Source: Acidocella aquatica (GTDB lineage: Bacteria > Pseudomonadota > Alphaproteobacteria > Acetobacterales > Acetobacteraceae). Taken from it: a DNA stretch of 32,779 bases. The notes under the pieces are model-generated. The model was not told where the DNA came from. It worked only from the letters and a program-made list of their open reading frames with translations, and ran no database searches. The position numbers and the translations under genes are program-made. Of the stretch, positions 15,482 through 24,833 are shown piece by piece; the stretch's first letter is position 1; each line of letters starts with the position of its first letter. Location of the stretch: NCBI RefSeq assembly GCF_030160635.1, contig NZ_BSOS01000042.1, positions 1 through 32,779 on the forward strand. Reading direction: 5' to 3'.

Positions 15482-15812
15482 ATGAATTGACCGCATTTTT
15501 GAGCGCGTCTCAATAACCCGCTCCTTCTGCTGCCTCACGGCAGGGAAATGCGAATGCGATGGATCATCCAGCGTTCCAGCGCGCGGAATGAAATCAAAAA
15601 GGAGAGAAGAGAGAAAAACGAGGGGCGGGCGTACCACGCCGGCCTTGTCTGGCAAGGGGCGGGTTCTCGCCATGCTCGGCCGCAAGCGGCTTGCGCGTGG
15701 CTGCGATCCCACGCTGCAAGCAGCGCGCCCTGGCCAGCCTGCATCCGGCGCGGACGCGGGGGAGGGAGATTCGAGAAATATGGAATTCGGATCGCCACAT
15801 GGAAAGGAGCGC
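15482..15812 (+). promoter_or_regulatory. 330-base hairpin-rich leader, second copy of the ardC leader motif
   Basis: A polypurine stretch (about 15589-15635) is followed by CCTTG/CAAGG and then the shared block GGGCGGGTTCTCGCCATGC from about 15657, a GCCGC/GCGGC hairpin, GCGCGTGGCT, and a GCTG/CAGC hairpin. The hairpin after the shared block has different bases from the one at the equivalent place in the 13757-13930 leader (GCC/GGC there), yet both can pair. No supported gene lies here. GGAAAGGAG near its end serves the next gene. Confidence 0.55.
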
Positions 15813-16181
15813 ATGATGTTCGATCCAACGGAATACATCAAGAAAGCCAAAACGGTCGATGGCGGCCATCTGTCGATCGGCCGTGGCGGCTACACATTGC
15901 ACTACGCTCAAGGCAGCACACTCGGCGGCTACGATGTCGACAATATGAAGGCACTTTGCATCGAGGCCGGTTTGCCCGTCATCGATTCTCGGTGTGTCTC
16001 GTTCGATCTTGTTGCAGATTTGGCGATCAGCGGCCCGATGGCCGCCGTCGGCACCGCGCCGCGTTTCTTCATGTCGCGCGCCTTCTCCCATGTCTCCCTG
16101 GCCGAGTGGGTCGCGTCCTACCGCGCTGCCGGTGCTGAAGTCCACAACATGCCGGAGGTGTGTGATGAACCGGCATCTTAG
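15813..16181 (+). CDS. Hypothetical protein
   Basis: This is a 122-residue protein with GGAAAGGAG just before tandem ATGs at 15813 and 15816. It is Gly-rich early on (GGHLSIGRGGYTLHY, GSTLGGYDVDN) and ends with a helix around SHVSLAEWVASYRAAGAEV. No transmembrane segment or named motif is seen. It overlaps the following gene by 17 bases, so both are in one operon behind the hairpin-rich leader. The function is unknown. Confidence 0.72.
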   Translation: MMFDPTEYIKKAKTVDGGHLSIGRGGYTLHYAQGSTLGGYDVDNMKALCIEAGLPVIDSRCVSFDLVADLAISGPMAAVGTAPRFFMSRAFSHVSLAEWVASYRAAGAEVHNMPEVCDEPAS

Positions 16182-16512
16182 CCGCTCATACAAGAGGCGC
16201 GAGCGCTACCTCCGCCAGCACGGCCGGATCACCGACAAATACCAGCTCCACGCCTGGTGGCTGCGTGGGATCGCGGACCAGGTTGCCGGCTCCTTCCGGC
16301 CGCCTTTGCATCCCGATTTGTATGACGAGTACGACAATGGCGGCTGGTGCGTCCGCAATGGCTACGTCGTCATCAGCGATCTCCAGGCGCTGAAAGTCAT
16401 GATCGCCGAGACGGTGCGCGGTTTGCCCTATCGGCGCGCTCGCTTCGCGCAGGATCATCCCGATCTCTTTGCCCTGCTCGAACAGGGCTCGGGCGAAAAC
16501 TACCGCCAGTAA
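16165..16512 (+). CDS. Hypothetical basic protein
   Basis: This is a 115-residue protein with a strongly basic start (RSYKRRERYLRQHGR) and an aromatic middle (HAWWLRG). ATG 16165 follows GGAGG within the end of the previous gene, giving a 17-base overlap and probable coupling. The basic N-terminus could bind nucleic acid. An intrinsic-terminator-like hairpin follows 30 bases after the stop. The family is not recognised. Confidence 0.72.
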   Translation: MNRHLSRSYKRRERYLRQHGRITDKYQLHAWWLRGIADQVAGSFRPPLHPDLYDEYDNGGWCVRNGYVVISDLQALKVMIAETVRGLPYRRARFAQDHPDLFALLEQGSGENYRQ

Positions 16513-16541
16513 CCGACAAACTTCCATCAACCCAGGACAAG

Positions 16542-16567
16542 CGCCGCCCCAATGAGGGCGGCGTTTT
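16542..16567 (+). terminator. Intrinsic terminator-like hairpin
   Basis: CGCCGCCC (16542-16549) pairs with GGGCGGCG (16556-16563) around a six-base loop, followed by TTTT. It ends 19 bases before the start of the methylase/helicase gene, so it may end the upstream operon or act as an attenuator for that gene. Confidence 0.65.
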
Positions 16568-16586
16568 GCATTTGAAGGACACCAAA

Positions 16587-19500
16587 ATGCCCATGCCCCC
16601 GAAAGACAATTTCGACCTTTTTGCCAACGATTTGTTCGGCAGCACAATGCTGTCGTCCGATGCGATGATACCGATTGGCCTGATCCGGATTCCTATGAAG
16701 GAAGATCCGAACGAGCCCGACGAGAACGCACATCTCTATGACGATCCCGCGACGCGCGCTGCGTCCTCTCCCGTCGCCGAAAATGAGCAAAAGTTCGACG
16801 CGCGCAATTTCCGGCTCTCCGGCACGCGCAATCTCTCGGCGGGCTGGAAACACCGCGCCCAGGATAACCTTGCCGCGATCCGCCTGATGCAGCAGATCGA
16901 GGAGGAGGGCAGGGGAGCCATGCCCGAGGAACAGGCGCAGCTCGTAAAATTCTGCGCCTTCAGCAGCACCGATCTCGCGCAAAATGTGTTCCGCCGCGGG
17001 GCGGAGGAGCTCAAATCCGGCTGGGCCGAGATTGCCTTGGAGTTGGAGGCGCTTGTCTCGGCCGAAGAGCGCGCCGGGCTGATGCGGGCGACGCAATACG
17101 CCCATTTCACGCCGGAATACATCGTGCGTGCCATGTGGGCGGCTGTCTTGTGGCTTGGCTTCGCCGGCGGATCGGTGCTGGAGCCCGGCTGCGGCACCGG
17201 TCTGTTCATCGCCGGCAGTCCTGAGCATATCGCCCAGGCCAGTCATTTCACCGGGATCGAGGCCGACCCGATCACGGCGAAAATCGCCGCCCAGCTCTAC
17301 CCGGAGAGTGATATCCGCTTTGAGGATTTTACGCGCGCCAAGTTGAGCGGCGATTATGACCTCACCATCGGCAATCCGCCCTTCTCGGACCGCAGCCAGC
17401 GCTTCGCCGAGGTGAAGCCCGCGGTGGCGCTTTCGTTGCACGATTATTTCATTGCCAAATCCGTCCGCGCCCTGCGTCCAGGCGGCATCGCCGCCTTCGT
17501 CGTGAGCCGCTGGACGATGGATAAAACCGATTCCACCGCTCGACGCCTGATCGCGGAGATGGCGGATCTGCTCGGCGCCGTCCGCCTGCCCGAGCGCGCG
17601 ATGCGCCAGGATGCCGGGACCGACGTGGTGGTGGATGTACTGTTCTTCCAGCGGCGCGGGGAGGGTCAGCCCGGCAACGCCATGGCATGGCTGGATACGT
17701 CAGAGGCCGTCGCGCCGCTTGAGGATTCACCCGGCTTTGACGTGAACACCTTCTTCCTGGATCACCCCGAGATGGTGCTGGGCTTGCATAGCCGCACCAG
17801 CAGCCCCTACGGACTGGTTTACACCTGCAAAGGTCAAGCGACTGGCGGCGATTTGGAAGCCGCGCTGAACACCGCCCTGCAGGCGCTCCCCAGGGGCATC
17901 CACCAGCCGCGCACCGAGACCCTGCGCAAGCCGGGTGAGGCGGCCCGCAAAATCTACGCTGGCGGCGTCGCCGATGGCGCCACGGTGCGAGAGGGCAGTT
18001 ATCTGGTCATCGCCAACCGGCTGCATCAGGTCATCGACGGCATCGCCACGGAAATCCCTGTCAAGCGCGGCAAGGGCGAGGGCATCCCCGTCAAATCGGC
18101 TCATATCATCGATGCGATGATCCCGATCCGCGATGCGGTTCGGGCCATCCTGCGCGCCCAGGAGTCCAACCGGCCCTGGACCGAATACCAGCGGGCACTT
18201 CGCCGCGCCCATACCAAGTTTGTTCGCAACCATGGGCCAATTAACAAGACCGAGATCACCACGATCACGGATGAGGACACCGGTCAAACCAGGGAAATGG
18301 TGCGCCGGCCGAATATCGCGCCGTTCGCCGATGATCCGGACGTTTGGCTGGTCGCATCGATCGAGGATTACGATCAGGAGACGGGCAAAGCCCGGCATGG
18401 CGCGATTTTCACCCAGCGGGTGATCCACCCGCCAAAAGCCCCGGTCATCGTCACCGCGGCGGATGCCCTCTCGGTTTGCCTCCACGATACCGGCCGGGTC
18501 GATATCGAGTACATTGCGGAATCCCTTTGCATTTCCAGGCAGGAGGCCGAGGCCGCGCTTGGCCGTGCGGTGTTTCTCAACCCCGAGAATCGCGCCTGGG
18601 AGACGGCGGATGCCTATCTCTCAGGGCCGGTGCGTACCAAGCTCGCCGTCGCGCAAGCGGTGGCGGTGCTGGAACCGCGTTTTGCCGCCAATGTGGAAGC
18701 CCTGCAGGCGGCGCAGCCAGTCGATCTGAAGCCGTCCGAAATCACCGCACGCCTCGGCGCACCCTGGATTCCACCGAAGGTCATCGCGCTGTTCTGCAAG
18801 GAAATCCTCGGCGTCGAAACCGCGGTGCGGCATATCGCCGGGCTTGGCTCCTGGATGGTCGACAGAAAAGCTTTCGAGCAGGAGGCCAGCTCCGCCACCG
18901 AATGGGGCACGGCGCGCCGTCATGCCGGTCATCTCGTGGACGACGCGCTCAACGCCTCGATCCCGCAAATCTGGGACGTCTGGTACGAGGACGGGCAAGA
19001 GAGACGCAAGCTGAACCCGGAGGAAACCGAGGCCGCCAAGGAAAAGCTTTTTAAGATCAAAACCGCTTTTCAGAATTGGGTCTGGACCGAGGCGGAGCGG
19101 GCCGAAGAGCTTTCCAACATCTACAACGCCACCATGAACAACATGGTGCCGCGCCATTTCGATGGCTCGCATCTGACGCTGCCCGGCGCCAGCACCGTGA
19201 TCAATTTCTACCCGCACCAGAAGCGCGTTATCTGGCGGATCATCACAGCCGGCGGCACCTACATGGCGCATGCGGTCGGCTCCGGGAAAACATTCTCCAT
19301 GGCGGCGGCCGTCATGGAGCAGAAACGCCTGGGTCTGGTAAACAAGACCATGATGGTTGTGCCCGGCCATTGCCTCGCCCAAGCCAGCCGCGAATTCCTA
19401 CTTTTATACCCGACCGCCAGAATCCTGGTCGCCGATGACGTGAATTTCGCCAAGGCCAAACGCAAGCGCTTCCTGGCGCGCGCCGCGATGGGGGATTGGG

Positions 19501-21779
19501 ATTGCATTATCATCACGCATGCCGCCTTCCGCTTCATCCCGATCCCGGCCGCCTTCGAGCGCACGATGATTCAGGAGCAGCTCGATGCTTTTGAGGCGAT
19601 GCTCGACGACGTCGACAGCGACGACCGCATCAGCCGCAAACGGATCGAGCGGATGAAGGAAGGTTTTGAGGCGAAACTCGAGAACCTTGGCGAGGGCACG
19701 GATGATTTTCTGACGATCAGCGAGATCGGGGTCGACCAGATCATCGTCGATGAGGCGCAGGAATTCCGCAAGCTCGCCTTCCCGACCAACCAGACCACGC
19801 TGAAGGGCGTCGATCCGAATGGCTCTCAGCGCGCCTGGGATCTGTTCGTGAAAACCCGCTTCATCGAGACGATCAACGCTGGCCGGCCCCTGGTGATGGC
19901 CAGCGGTACGCCGATCACCAACACCATGGGCGAGCTCTTCACCCTGCAACGCTTCTTTGCCCAAGAAATCCTGGAGCGCATGGGCCTGCAGCATTTCGAC
20001 GGCTGGGCCAGCAATTTTGGCGATGCCCGCACCGAGCTGGAATTGCAGCCCTCCGGCACTTACAAGCCGGTCACGCGGTTCTCGGAATTCGTCAATGTGC
20101 CGGAGCTGATCGATATTTTCCGCAGCTTCGCCGACGTCGTACTGCCCGCCGACCTCCGCCAATACGTGAAACTGCCCAACGTTGCCACGGGCACGCGCCA
20201 GGTGATCACGGCGCAGCCGACCAAGATGTTCAAATCGTACCAAAAACATCTGGCTGCGCGGATCAAGGCGATCCAGGAGCGCAAGGGCAAGCCAGAAAAA
20301 GGCGACGACATTCTTCTCAGCGTGATCGGCGATGGCCGTCATGCCGCAATCGATCTGCGCTTTGTAGCCCCTTCGTTGCCCAACGACCCGGAGAGCAAGC
20401 TCAATCTGTTGATTGAAAACGCCTTCCGCATTTATGAGGAGAACAAGGACAATTTATACGAAATCGCGCCCGGGGTGCCTTACGAGACCGCCGGCGCCGG
20501 CCAAATGATTTTCTCCGATCTAGGCACGCTCGCCGTCGAGGCCAGACGCGGTTTCTCGGCCTATCGCTGGATCAGGGAGCAGCTGATCGCAAAAGGCGTT
20601 CGTGCCAGCGAGATCGCCTTCATGCAGGATTTTAAGAAACCCTCCGAGAAGCAGCGCCTGTTCAACGCCTTCAATGCCGGTCAGGTCCGCTTCCTCATCG
20701 GATCGTCCCAAACCATGGGGACGGGTGTGAATGCCCAGAAGCGTCTGAAGGCGCTGCACCACCTCGATGTGCCATGGCTTCCCTCCGACATTGAGCAACG
20801 CGAGGGGCGGATCATCCGCCAGGGCAATCAAAACGAAGAGGTCGAGGTTTACTGCTATGCCACCCTGACCTCGATGGATGCCCCGATGTGGGGGCAGAAC
20901 CAGCGCAAGCAGCGCTTTATTGAGGCGGCACTCAGCGGCGACCGCAGCATCCGGCGCCTTGAAGACGCTGGCAGCCAGGCCAACCAGTTCGCGATGGCGA
21001 AAGCCATCGCCTCGGGCGACCAACGGCTGATGCAGAAAGCCGGGTTGGAGGCCGAGATCGCGCGGCTCGTCCGGCTGCAGGACGCGCATATCGACAATCA
21101 AATGGCCGTTCGCCGCACCATTCAGGGTGCCAAGGCGTCCATCGAGCACAATCAGCAGCGCATAGTTGATATCACCGCCGATATCGCGCAGCGGGTCGAA
21201 ACCCGCGGCGACCACTTCGCGCTTGCCCTCTCCGATCGCCGGTTCACCGAGCGCAAGGCGGCGGGAGCGGCGATTTTGACCGCCATCATGGAGGCTGGCT
21301 GGGATGATACCAGCAAGATTGCCGGCGCATTTGCGGGATTCAAGTTTGGAATAAAACTCCACCGCGATCGCAAATTGCTGATCGAAGGGTCCGAATTCGT
21401 CATTCAGCGGCGCAATAAGCGGGACGTGCTGGAGATTCCGGAAAACCCGACGCCGCTTGGCATCATCGCGCGCCTGGAAGCCTATTTCGGTCGCATCGAC
21501 GCGGAGCTTGAGGAAGCCGAGCTCCGGGTGGCGGAAGGCACTCGCCGTGTCGCGGATTACGAACCGCGCCTCGGCGCGCCCTTCGATCTGCAAGGCGAGC
21601 TCGATGCCAAGATGGCCGAGTTGCGGGACATCGATATCGCGCTCGCGGAGACCAAGGAAGAGCAGACCGCGGAAGAAGATGAGTTCGCCGATATCTTCGG
21701 GCCGATCGGCCGCGCAGGCGATTGTGATGAGTTGGATGATACCAGCAGCGAAAACGCCGAGGGTGCATCCCCCGAATAA
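16587..21779 (+). CDS. DarB-like fused N6-adenine methylase/SNF2-type helicase
   Basis: This is a 1730-residue protein. The N-terminal part carries an adenine methyltransferase: the AdoMet site EPGCGTG near residue 198 and the catalytic NPPF near 262. The C-terminal half is a superfamily 2 helicase: AVGSGKT near 896, DEAQ near 1054, SGTP near 1105, and QREGRIIRQG near 1404. It is followed by a charged, probably coiled-coil tail. The combination and size match phage P1 DarB and its plasmid relatives, which protect entering DNA from type I restriction. AAGGA lies before ATG 16587. The frame is open far upstream, but the chosen start has the ribosome binding site. With ArdC nearby, it forms an anti-restriction block. 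A methylase-based epigenetic role is an alternative. Confidence 0.88.
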   Translation: MPMPPKDNFDLFANDLFGSTMLSSDAMIPIGLIRIPMKEDPNEPDENAHLYDDPATRAASSPVAENEQKFDARNFRLSGTRNLSAGWKHRAQDNLAAIRLMQQIEEEGRGAMPEEQAQLVKFCAFSSTDLAQNVFRRGAEELKSGWAEIALELEALVSAEERAGLMRATQYAHFTPEYIVRAMWAAVLWLGFAGGSVLEPGCGTGLFIAGSPEHIAQASHFTGIEADPITAKIAAQLYPESDIRFEDFTRAKLSGDYDLTIGNPPFSDRSQRFAEVKPAVALSLHDYFIAKSVRALRPGGIAAFVVSRWTMDKTDSTARRLIAEMADLLGAVRLPERAMRQDAGTDVVVDVLFFQRRGEGQPGNAMAWLDTSEAVAPLEDSPGFDVNTFFLDHPEMVLGLHSRTSSPYGLVYTCKGQATGGDLEAALNTALQALPRGIHQPRTETLRKPGEAARKIYAGGVADGATVREGSYLVIANRLHQVIDGIATEIPVKRGKGEGIPVKSAHIIDAMIPIRDAVRAILRAQESNRPWTEYQRALRRAHTKFVRNHGPINKTEITTITDEDTGQTREMVRRPNIAPFADDPDVWLVASIEDYDQETGKARHGAIFTQRVIHPPKAPVIVTAADALSVCLHDTGRVDIEYIAESLCISRQEAEAALGRAVFLNPENRAWETADAYLSGPVRTKLAVAQAVAVLEPRFAANVEALQAAQPVDLKPSEITARLGAPWIPPKVIALFCKEILGVETAVRHIAGLGSWMVDRKAFEQEASSATEWGTARRHAGHLVDDALNASIPQIWDVWYEDGQERRKLNPEETEAAKEKLFKIKTAFQNWVWTEAERAEELSNIYNATMNNMVPRHFDGSHLTLPGASTVINFYPHQKRVIWRIITAGGTYMAHAVGSGKTFSMAAAVMEQKRLGLVNKTMMVVPGHCLAQASREFLLLYPTARILVADDVNFAKAKRKRFLARAAMGDWDCIIITHAAFRFIPIPAAFERTMIQEQLDAFEAMLDDVDSDDRISRKRIERMKEGFEAKLENLGEGTDDFLTISEIGVDQIIVDEAQEFRKLAFPTNQTTLKGVDPNGSQRAWDLFVKTRFIETINAGRPLVMASGTPITNTMGELFTLQRFFAQEILERMGLQHFDGWASNFGDARTELELQPSGTYKPVTRFSEFVNVPELIDIFRSFADVVLPADLRQYVKLPNVATGTRQVITAQPTKMFKSYQKHLAARIKAIQERKGKPEKGDDILLSVIGDGRHAAIDLRFVAPSLPNDPESKLNLLIENAFRIYEENKDNLYEIAPGVPYETAGAGQMIFSDLGTLAVEARRGFSAYRWIREQLIAKGVRASEIAFMQDFKKPSEKQRLFNAFNAGQVRFLIGSSQTMGTGVNAQKRLKALHHLDVPWLPSDIEQREGRIIRQGNQNEEVEVYCYATLTSMDAPMWGQNQRKQRFIEAALSGDRSIRRLEDAGSQANQFAMAKAIASGDQRLMQKAGLEAEIARLVRLQDAHIDNQMAVRRTIQGAKASIEHNQQRIVDITADIAQRVETRGDHFALALSDRRFTERKAAGAAILTAIMEAGWDDTSKIAGAFAGFKFGIKLHRDRKLLIEGSEFVIQRRNKRDVLEIPENPTPLGIIARLEAYFGRIDAELEEAELRVAEGTRRVADYEPRLGAPFDLQGELDAKMAELRDIDIALAETKEEQTAEEDEFADIFGPIGRAGDCDELDDTSSENAEGASPE

Positions 21780-21808
21780 TCCACCAACCCTTACCGGAGG
21801 CCCATCCC

Positions 21809-22333
21809 ATGCTCCCACGGGCAATTGCCGCCGCGCTCCAGCTTCCGAAGCTGGACGCGGCAGATTTTACCGATACGAAATTCGACACGGCCGAGGTCAA
21901 AGCCAAATTTGGTAACAATCTTTTGCGCTTCATCGCGGAGGACTTTCCAAAAACCTTGTGGACGAAGGCTTTTTATCGCCGGCTGTCCATGATTTTTTCG
22001 AATATTGCTCACTATAATGAGCACGGATTCTGGGAGACGTGGTTTGAGACCACGGCGGACCAGATCGAGTTTTTGCTGAACATCGCGCAATATCCATGTT
22101 GGGGCGATCCCGCTTTTACCTACAGCGATGTTGAGACGATTATCGGAAAGCGGGTCAAAACCTGTGGCGTCATTGCGTGGAAGCAGAAACTTCTTGTTGA
22201 AGAACGCAAAAAGAAAGACCTGGCACAACTCGCACGGTTGAAGGAAATTTACGAGCCGGAAACTGTAGCGCCGCTCAGCCTCCTTCAGGTTGCCGCGTCT
22301 TCTGACATGACCCAAACCGATCTGTTTTCCTGA
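21809..22333 (+). CDS. Hypothetical protein downstream of the methylase/helicase
   Basis: This is a 174-residue protein with CCGGAGG upstream of ATG 21809, 29 bases after the large gene, so it is probably cotranscribed. The sequence is largely helical and aromatic (NIAHYNEHGFWETWFETTADQ) with a basic, Lys-rich segment near residues 125-140 (EERKKKDLAQLARLKEIYE). It has no named motif and no membrane helix. It could be an accessory to the DarB-like protein, by position only. Confidence 0.72.
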   Translation: MLPRAIAAALQLPKLDAADFTDTKFDTAEVKAKFGNNLLRFIAEDFPKTLWTKAFYRRLSMIFSNIAHYNEHGFWETWFETTADQIEFLLNIAQYPCWGDPAFTYSDVETIIGKRVKTCGVIAWKQKLLVEERKKKDLAQLARLKEIYEPETVAPLSLLQVAASSDMTQTDLFS

Positions 22334-22587
22334 AGCCCGCCGCCACACGGCGACGCCCGACCAAGCCACGCCTCGCACCACCGTCATGAACTGCATTGTT
22401 GCTGGCATGAGGTGCGGCCGGGCACCGCTCCGCTCCATCGCCGCCTGCGCAACCCTGCCTCGCGCCCGCGAGAGCGGGCGTCAAGGCAGGACCGCTCGCC
22501 GGCAATGGTGCCCGTCCTCACCCCATGCACATCGCCCGAAGATCGCGGGAATTTTCCCGCGATCAAAATGACTGAAGGAAAACGAAG
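22334..22587 (+). promoter_or_regulatory. Structured leader upstream of parB with a 24-bp palindrome
   Basis: This 250-base stretch without a gene holds two clear structures. At 22454-22490, CCTGCC/GGCAGG arms enclose GCCCGC/GCGGGC arms capped by GAGA, a GNRA-type tetraloop. At 22541-22564, GATCGCGGGA and TCCCGCGATC form an almost perfect palindrome ending 23 bases before the parB ATG. The palindrome could be a ParB or other repressor operator, or part of a single-stranded promoter. The ribosome binding site AAGGA lies just after it. Confidence 0.6.
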
Positions 22588-24264
22588 ATGGAACTGAGAA
22601 AAGTCGATCCCCGCGTGCTGCTGGAAGATCCCAATAATACGCGCAGAACACAGGTTCACCCTGCCTATGACGATCAGCTGCTTGCCAGCATCATCGCCAC
22701 CAGCGGCCCGGTACAACCGCCCGTCATTAAGGAGCGTAATGGCATCCTCTACATCTCCGCCGGGCATCGCCGCGTAAAAGCGTGCATCCGTGCTGAGATG
22801 CCCGAAATCTACGTTCTCGTCGTCCAGTCCGACGAGAAGGCGGATATCATGGCCTCGCTGGCGGAAAACCTCGTTCGCCAGGGGCTCAACACCGTCGATA
22901 CCTGGCGTGCAATGGAAGCATTGATTGGCGCTGGCTGGACCGAGGATGCTGTTGCCACCGCGCTCAACCTGCCCGGCCGCACCGTCAAGCGCCTGCGCCT
23001 ATGCGGGAGCATCCACAACGCGGTTCTCGAACAGATGGCGAAGGGAGATGAGCCCAACGAGCGCGAGCTTCGCATTATCGCCTCGGCGCCGCGTGAAGAC
23101 CAGGCCGAAGCCTGGAAAAGCTTCAAGCCAAAGAAAAATGAACCCGTTGCATGGCACAGCTACGCGCGTTCCCTCGATAAACGGCGCATGTACGCCCGTG
23201 ATGCGAATTTCGACGACGCCACGGCAAAAGCCCATGGCGTCGTTTGGAGTGAGGATCTTTTCGAGCAAGGCGATCAGGACAGCCGGTACACCACCCAGGT
23301 CGATGATTACCTCGGTGCTCAGCACGAATGGATGGAGCATCATCTGCCAAAAAAAGGCGTCATCCTAACCGTCGGCACCGATGGCCAGCCCAAGTTGCCG
23401 CCGAAAGCCGTGCGTAACCACGGCAATCCGAAAAAAGCCGACATCATCGGTCACTATGTCGATGACCGTACCGGCAAAATAACCACCATCGCCTATTCCA
23501 TGCCGGCGGATAAGCCGGCTGCAAGCGGCAAGGGCAAAGGCAAGGCGGGCAATGCGCCGGCGCCTGAGGAGATCGCCCCGGCGCCCAAGACCCGGCCGCC
23601 AGTCACCCAGGACGGGCTGAAAATGATCGGTGATCTGCAAACCGATGCCCTGCACAAAGCCTTCGCTGAGGACGAGATCGACGATCTGACCTTGATCGGC
23701 CTGCTCGTGCTCGCCTTCGCAGGCAAGAATGTCGATGTTCGCACCGGCATTGCGAATGAGGAGCTGCGCGGCCACCATGGGCGCGAAATCCTCGCCGGCC
23801 GGATTACGGAAAACGGCATCCTCACCGCCGACCCCGACACGCTGCGCAAAGCCGCTCGGGATGCCCTGCAGATCGCGCTGGGGCTCCGGACCACCAATTA
23901 CGGCGGCAATAGCGGGCTCGTTGCCCGCATCGCCGGCGCCGCCGTCAACGCCGATCGTCATCTCGGTGGCATGGCCACCGAGGAGTTCCTCTCCTGCCTG
24001 TCCAAAGCCGAGATCGAGGCTGTCGCATCCGCCAACGGCATCCTGCCGAAACCCACCGGGAAGCTCACCCGCGCGGCTGTCATTGCCCAGTTTAAGGACG
24101 GTGATTACGTCTATCCCGGTGCGACATTCGGCCTTGCGGCTGATGAAATCGGCGCACATGCCGCGGCTGGAAATCCCCGCAAGCACAACTTCAGTGATGT
24201 CGAACCGGAGGATGGCGAACAACTTAACGATCCCGACGCGGCAGACCTGGAGGACGCCGCTTAA
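22588..24264 (+). CDS. ParB/RepB/Spo0J-family protein, no ParA neighbour
   Basis: This is a 558-residue protein. Residues 1-100 form the ParB N-terminal domain with the nucleotide-binding AGHRRVKA near 58-65 and AENLVRQGL near 92-100. A helix-turn-helix follows (EDAVATALNLPGRTVKRLRL, about 119-138). The remainder is a long extension with an Ala/Pro/Lys linker near 305-345 and an acidic tail. True partition ParBs are about 300 residues and sit beside ParA. This one is larger and solitary, as are ParB-like proteins in leading regions of conjugative plasmids. A role in early plasmid establishment or regulation is more likely than segregation. An intrinsic terminator follows. Confidence 0.88.
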   Translation: MELRKVDPRVLLEDPNNTRRTQVHPAYDDQLLASIIATSGPVQPPVIKERNGILYISAGHRRVKACIRAEMPEIYVLVVQSDEKADIMASLAENLVRQGLNTVDTWRAMEALIGAGWTEDAVATALNLPGRTVKRLRLCGSIHNAVLEQMAKGDEPNERELRIIASAPREDQAEAWKSFKPKKNEPVAWHSYARSLDKRRMYARDANFDDATAKAHGVVWSEDLFEQGDQDSRYTTQVDDYLGAQHEWMEHHLPKKGVILTVGTDGQPKLPPKAVRNHGNPKKADIIGHYVDDRTGKITTIAYSMPADKPAASGKGKGKAGNAPAPEEIAPAPKTRPPVTQDGLKMIGDLQTDALHKAFAEDEIDDLTLIGLLVLAFAGKNVDVRTGIANEELRGHHGREILAGRITENGILTADPDTLRKAARDALQIALGLRTTNYGGNSGLVARIAGAAVNADRHLGGMATEEFLSCLSKAEIEAVASANGILPKPTGKLTRAAVIAQFKDGDYVYPGATFGLAADEIGAHAAAGNPRKHNFSDVEPEDGEQLNDPDAADLEDAA

Positions 24265-24279
24265 CGCCGCCTCGAAAAT

Positions 24280-24307
24280 CCATCCGGCTTCGGCCGGGTG
24301 GGCTTTT
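24280..24307 (+). terminator. Intrinsic terminator after parB
   Basis: CCATCCGGC pairs with GCCGGGTGG (one G-T pair) around a TTCG loop region, followed by GCTTTT. It lies 16 bases after the parB stop codon. Confidence 0.7.
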
Positions 24308-24383
24308 ATTGCCGCTCAACCGCGAAGCACCGATCGGGATGCCCCCGCAGCTGTGCTTTCGCATAGAACAAGGAAACCGCCAC

Positions 24384-24833
24384 ATGATTCGACATTACTT
24401 CGCTCAGCGTTCTCGCGGCGGTGACAATCCGCTCCGCATCGGGACCATCGCCATTGGCGCCATCTATTACATTCAGCCTGACCATTGGTGGCGCGAGCGC
24501 TTCCGCGGCGCTCCCACCTGCCGCGAGCCCTGGATCGTTGAAGCATTTTTCAATGGCACTGTCGAAGCAGCATTCCGTGACCCGTCCACGCGGCAATGGC
24601 GCAGCCTTTATATCAAGGGCCGCTCAGACGTCGCGCTAATCCGCTCGCTGAGGACCGGTCGTTCTCAACGGATCGCCGTGCGCATCCTGCAGCTTCATGA
24701 TGACGAGGGGCTGTCCCCCGGCCCCCAGAGCTATCCCACGCTGCCCCCAGCCGCTATCGTGGATGGCTATTTGCGCCACCAGTACGGCCTCCATCCCTCT
24801 GCCCAGAAGACTGCCGAATCTTCAGCGAACTGA
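24384..24833 (+). CDS. Hypothetical protein
   Basis: This is a 149-residue protein. AAGGAA precedes ATG 24384. It is rich in aromatic and basic residues (IQPDHWWRERFRG, EAFFNGTVEAAFRD) with a probable beta core and a Pro-rich C-terminal third. It lies between the parB terminator and the ssb leader, so it is probably transcribed alone or by read-through. No family is recognised and there is no secretion signal. Confidence 0.68.
   Translation: MIRHYFAQRSRGGDNPLRIGTIAIGAIYYIQPDHWWRERFRGAPTCREPWIVEAFFNGTVEAAFRDPSTRQWRSLYIKGRSDVALIRSLRTGRSQRIAVRILQLHDDEGLSPGPQSYPTLPPAAIVDGYLRHQYGLHPSAQKTAESSAN

Noticed and set aside
20520-21824. 434-codon minus-strand frame
   Set aside because: It is antisense to the helicase half of the DarB-like gene and carries no recognisable motif or ribosome binding site.
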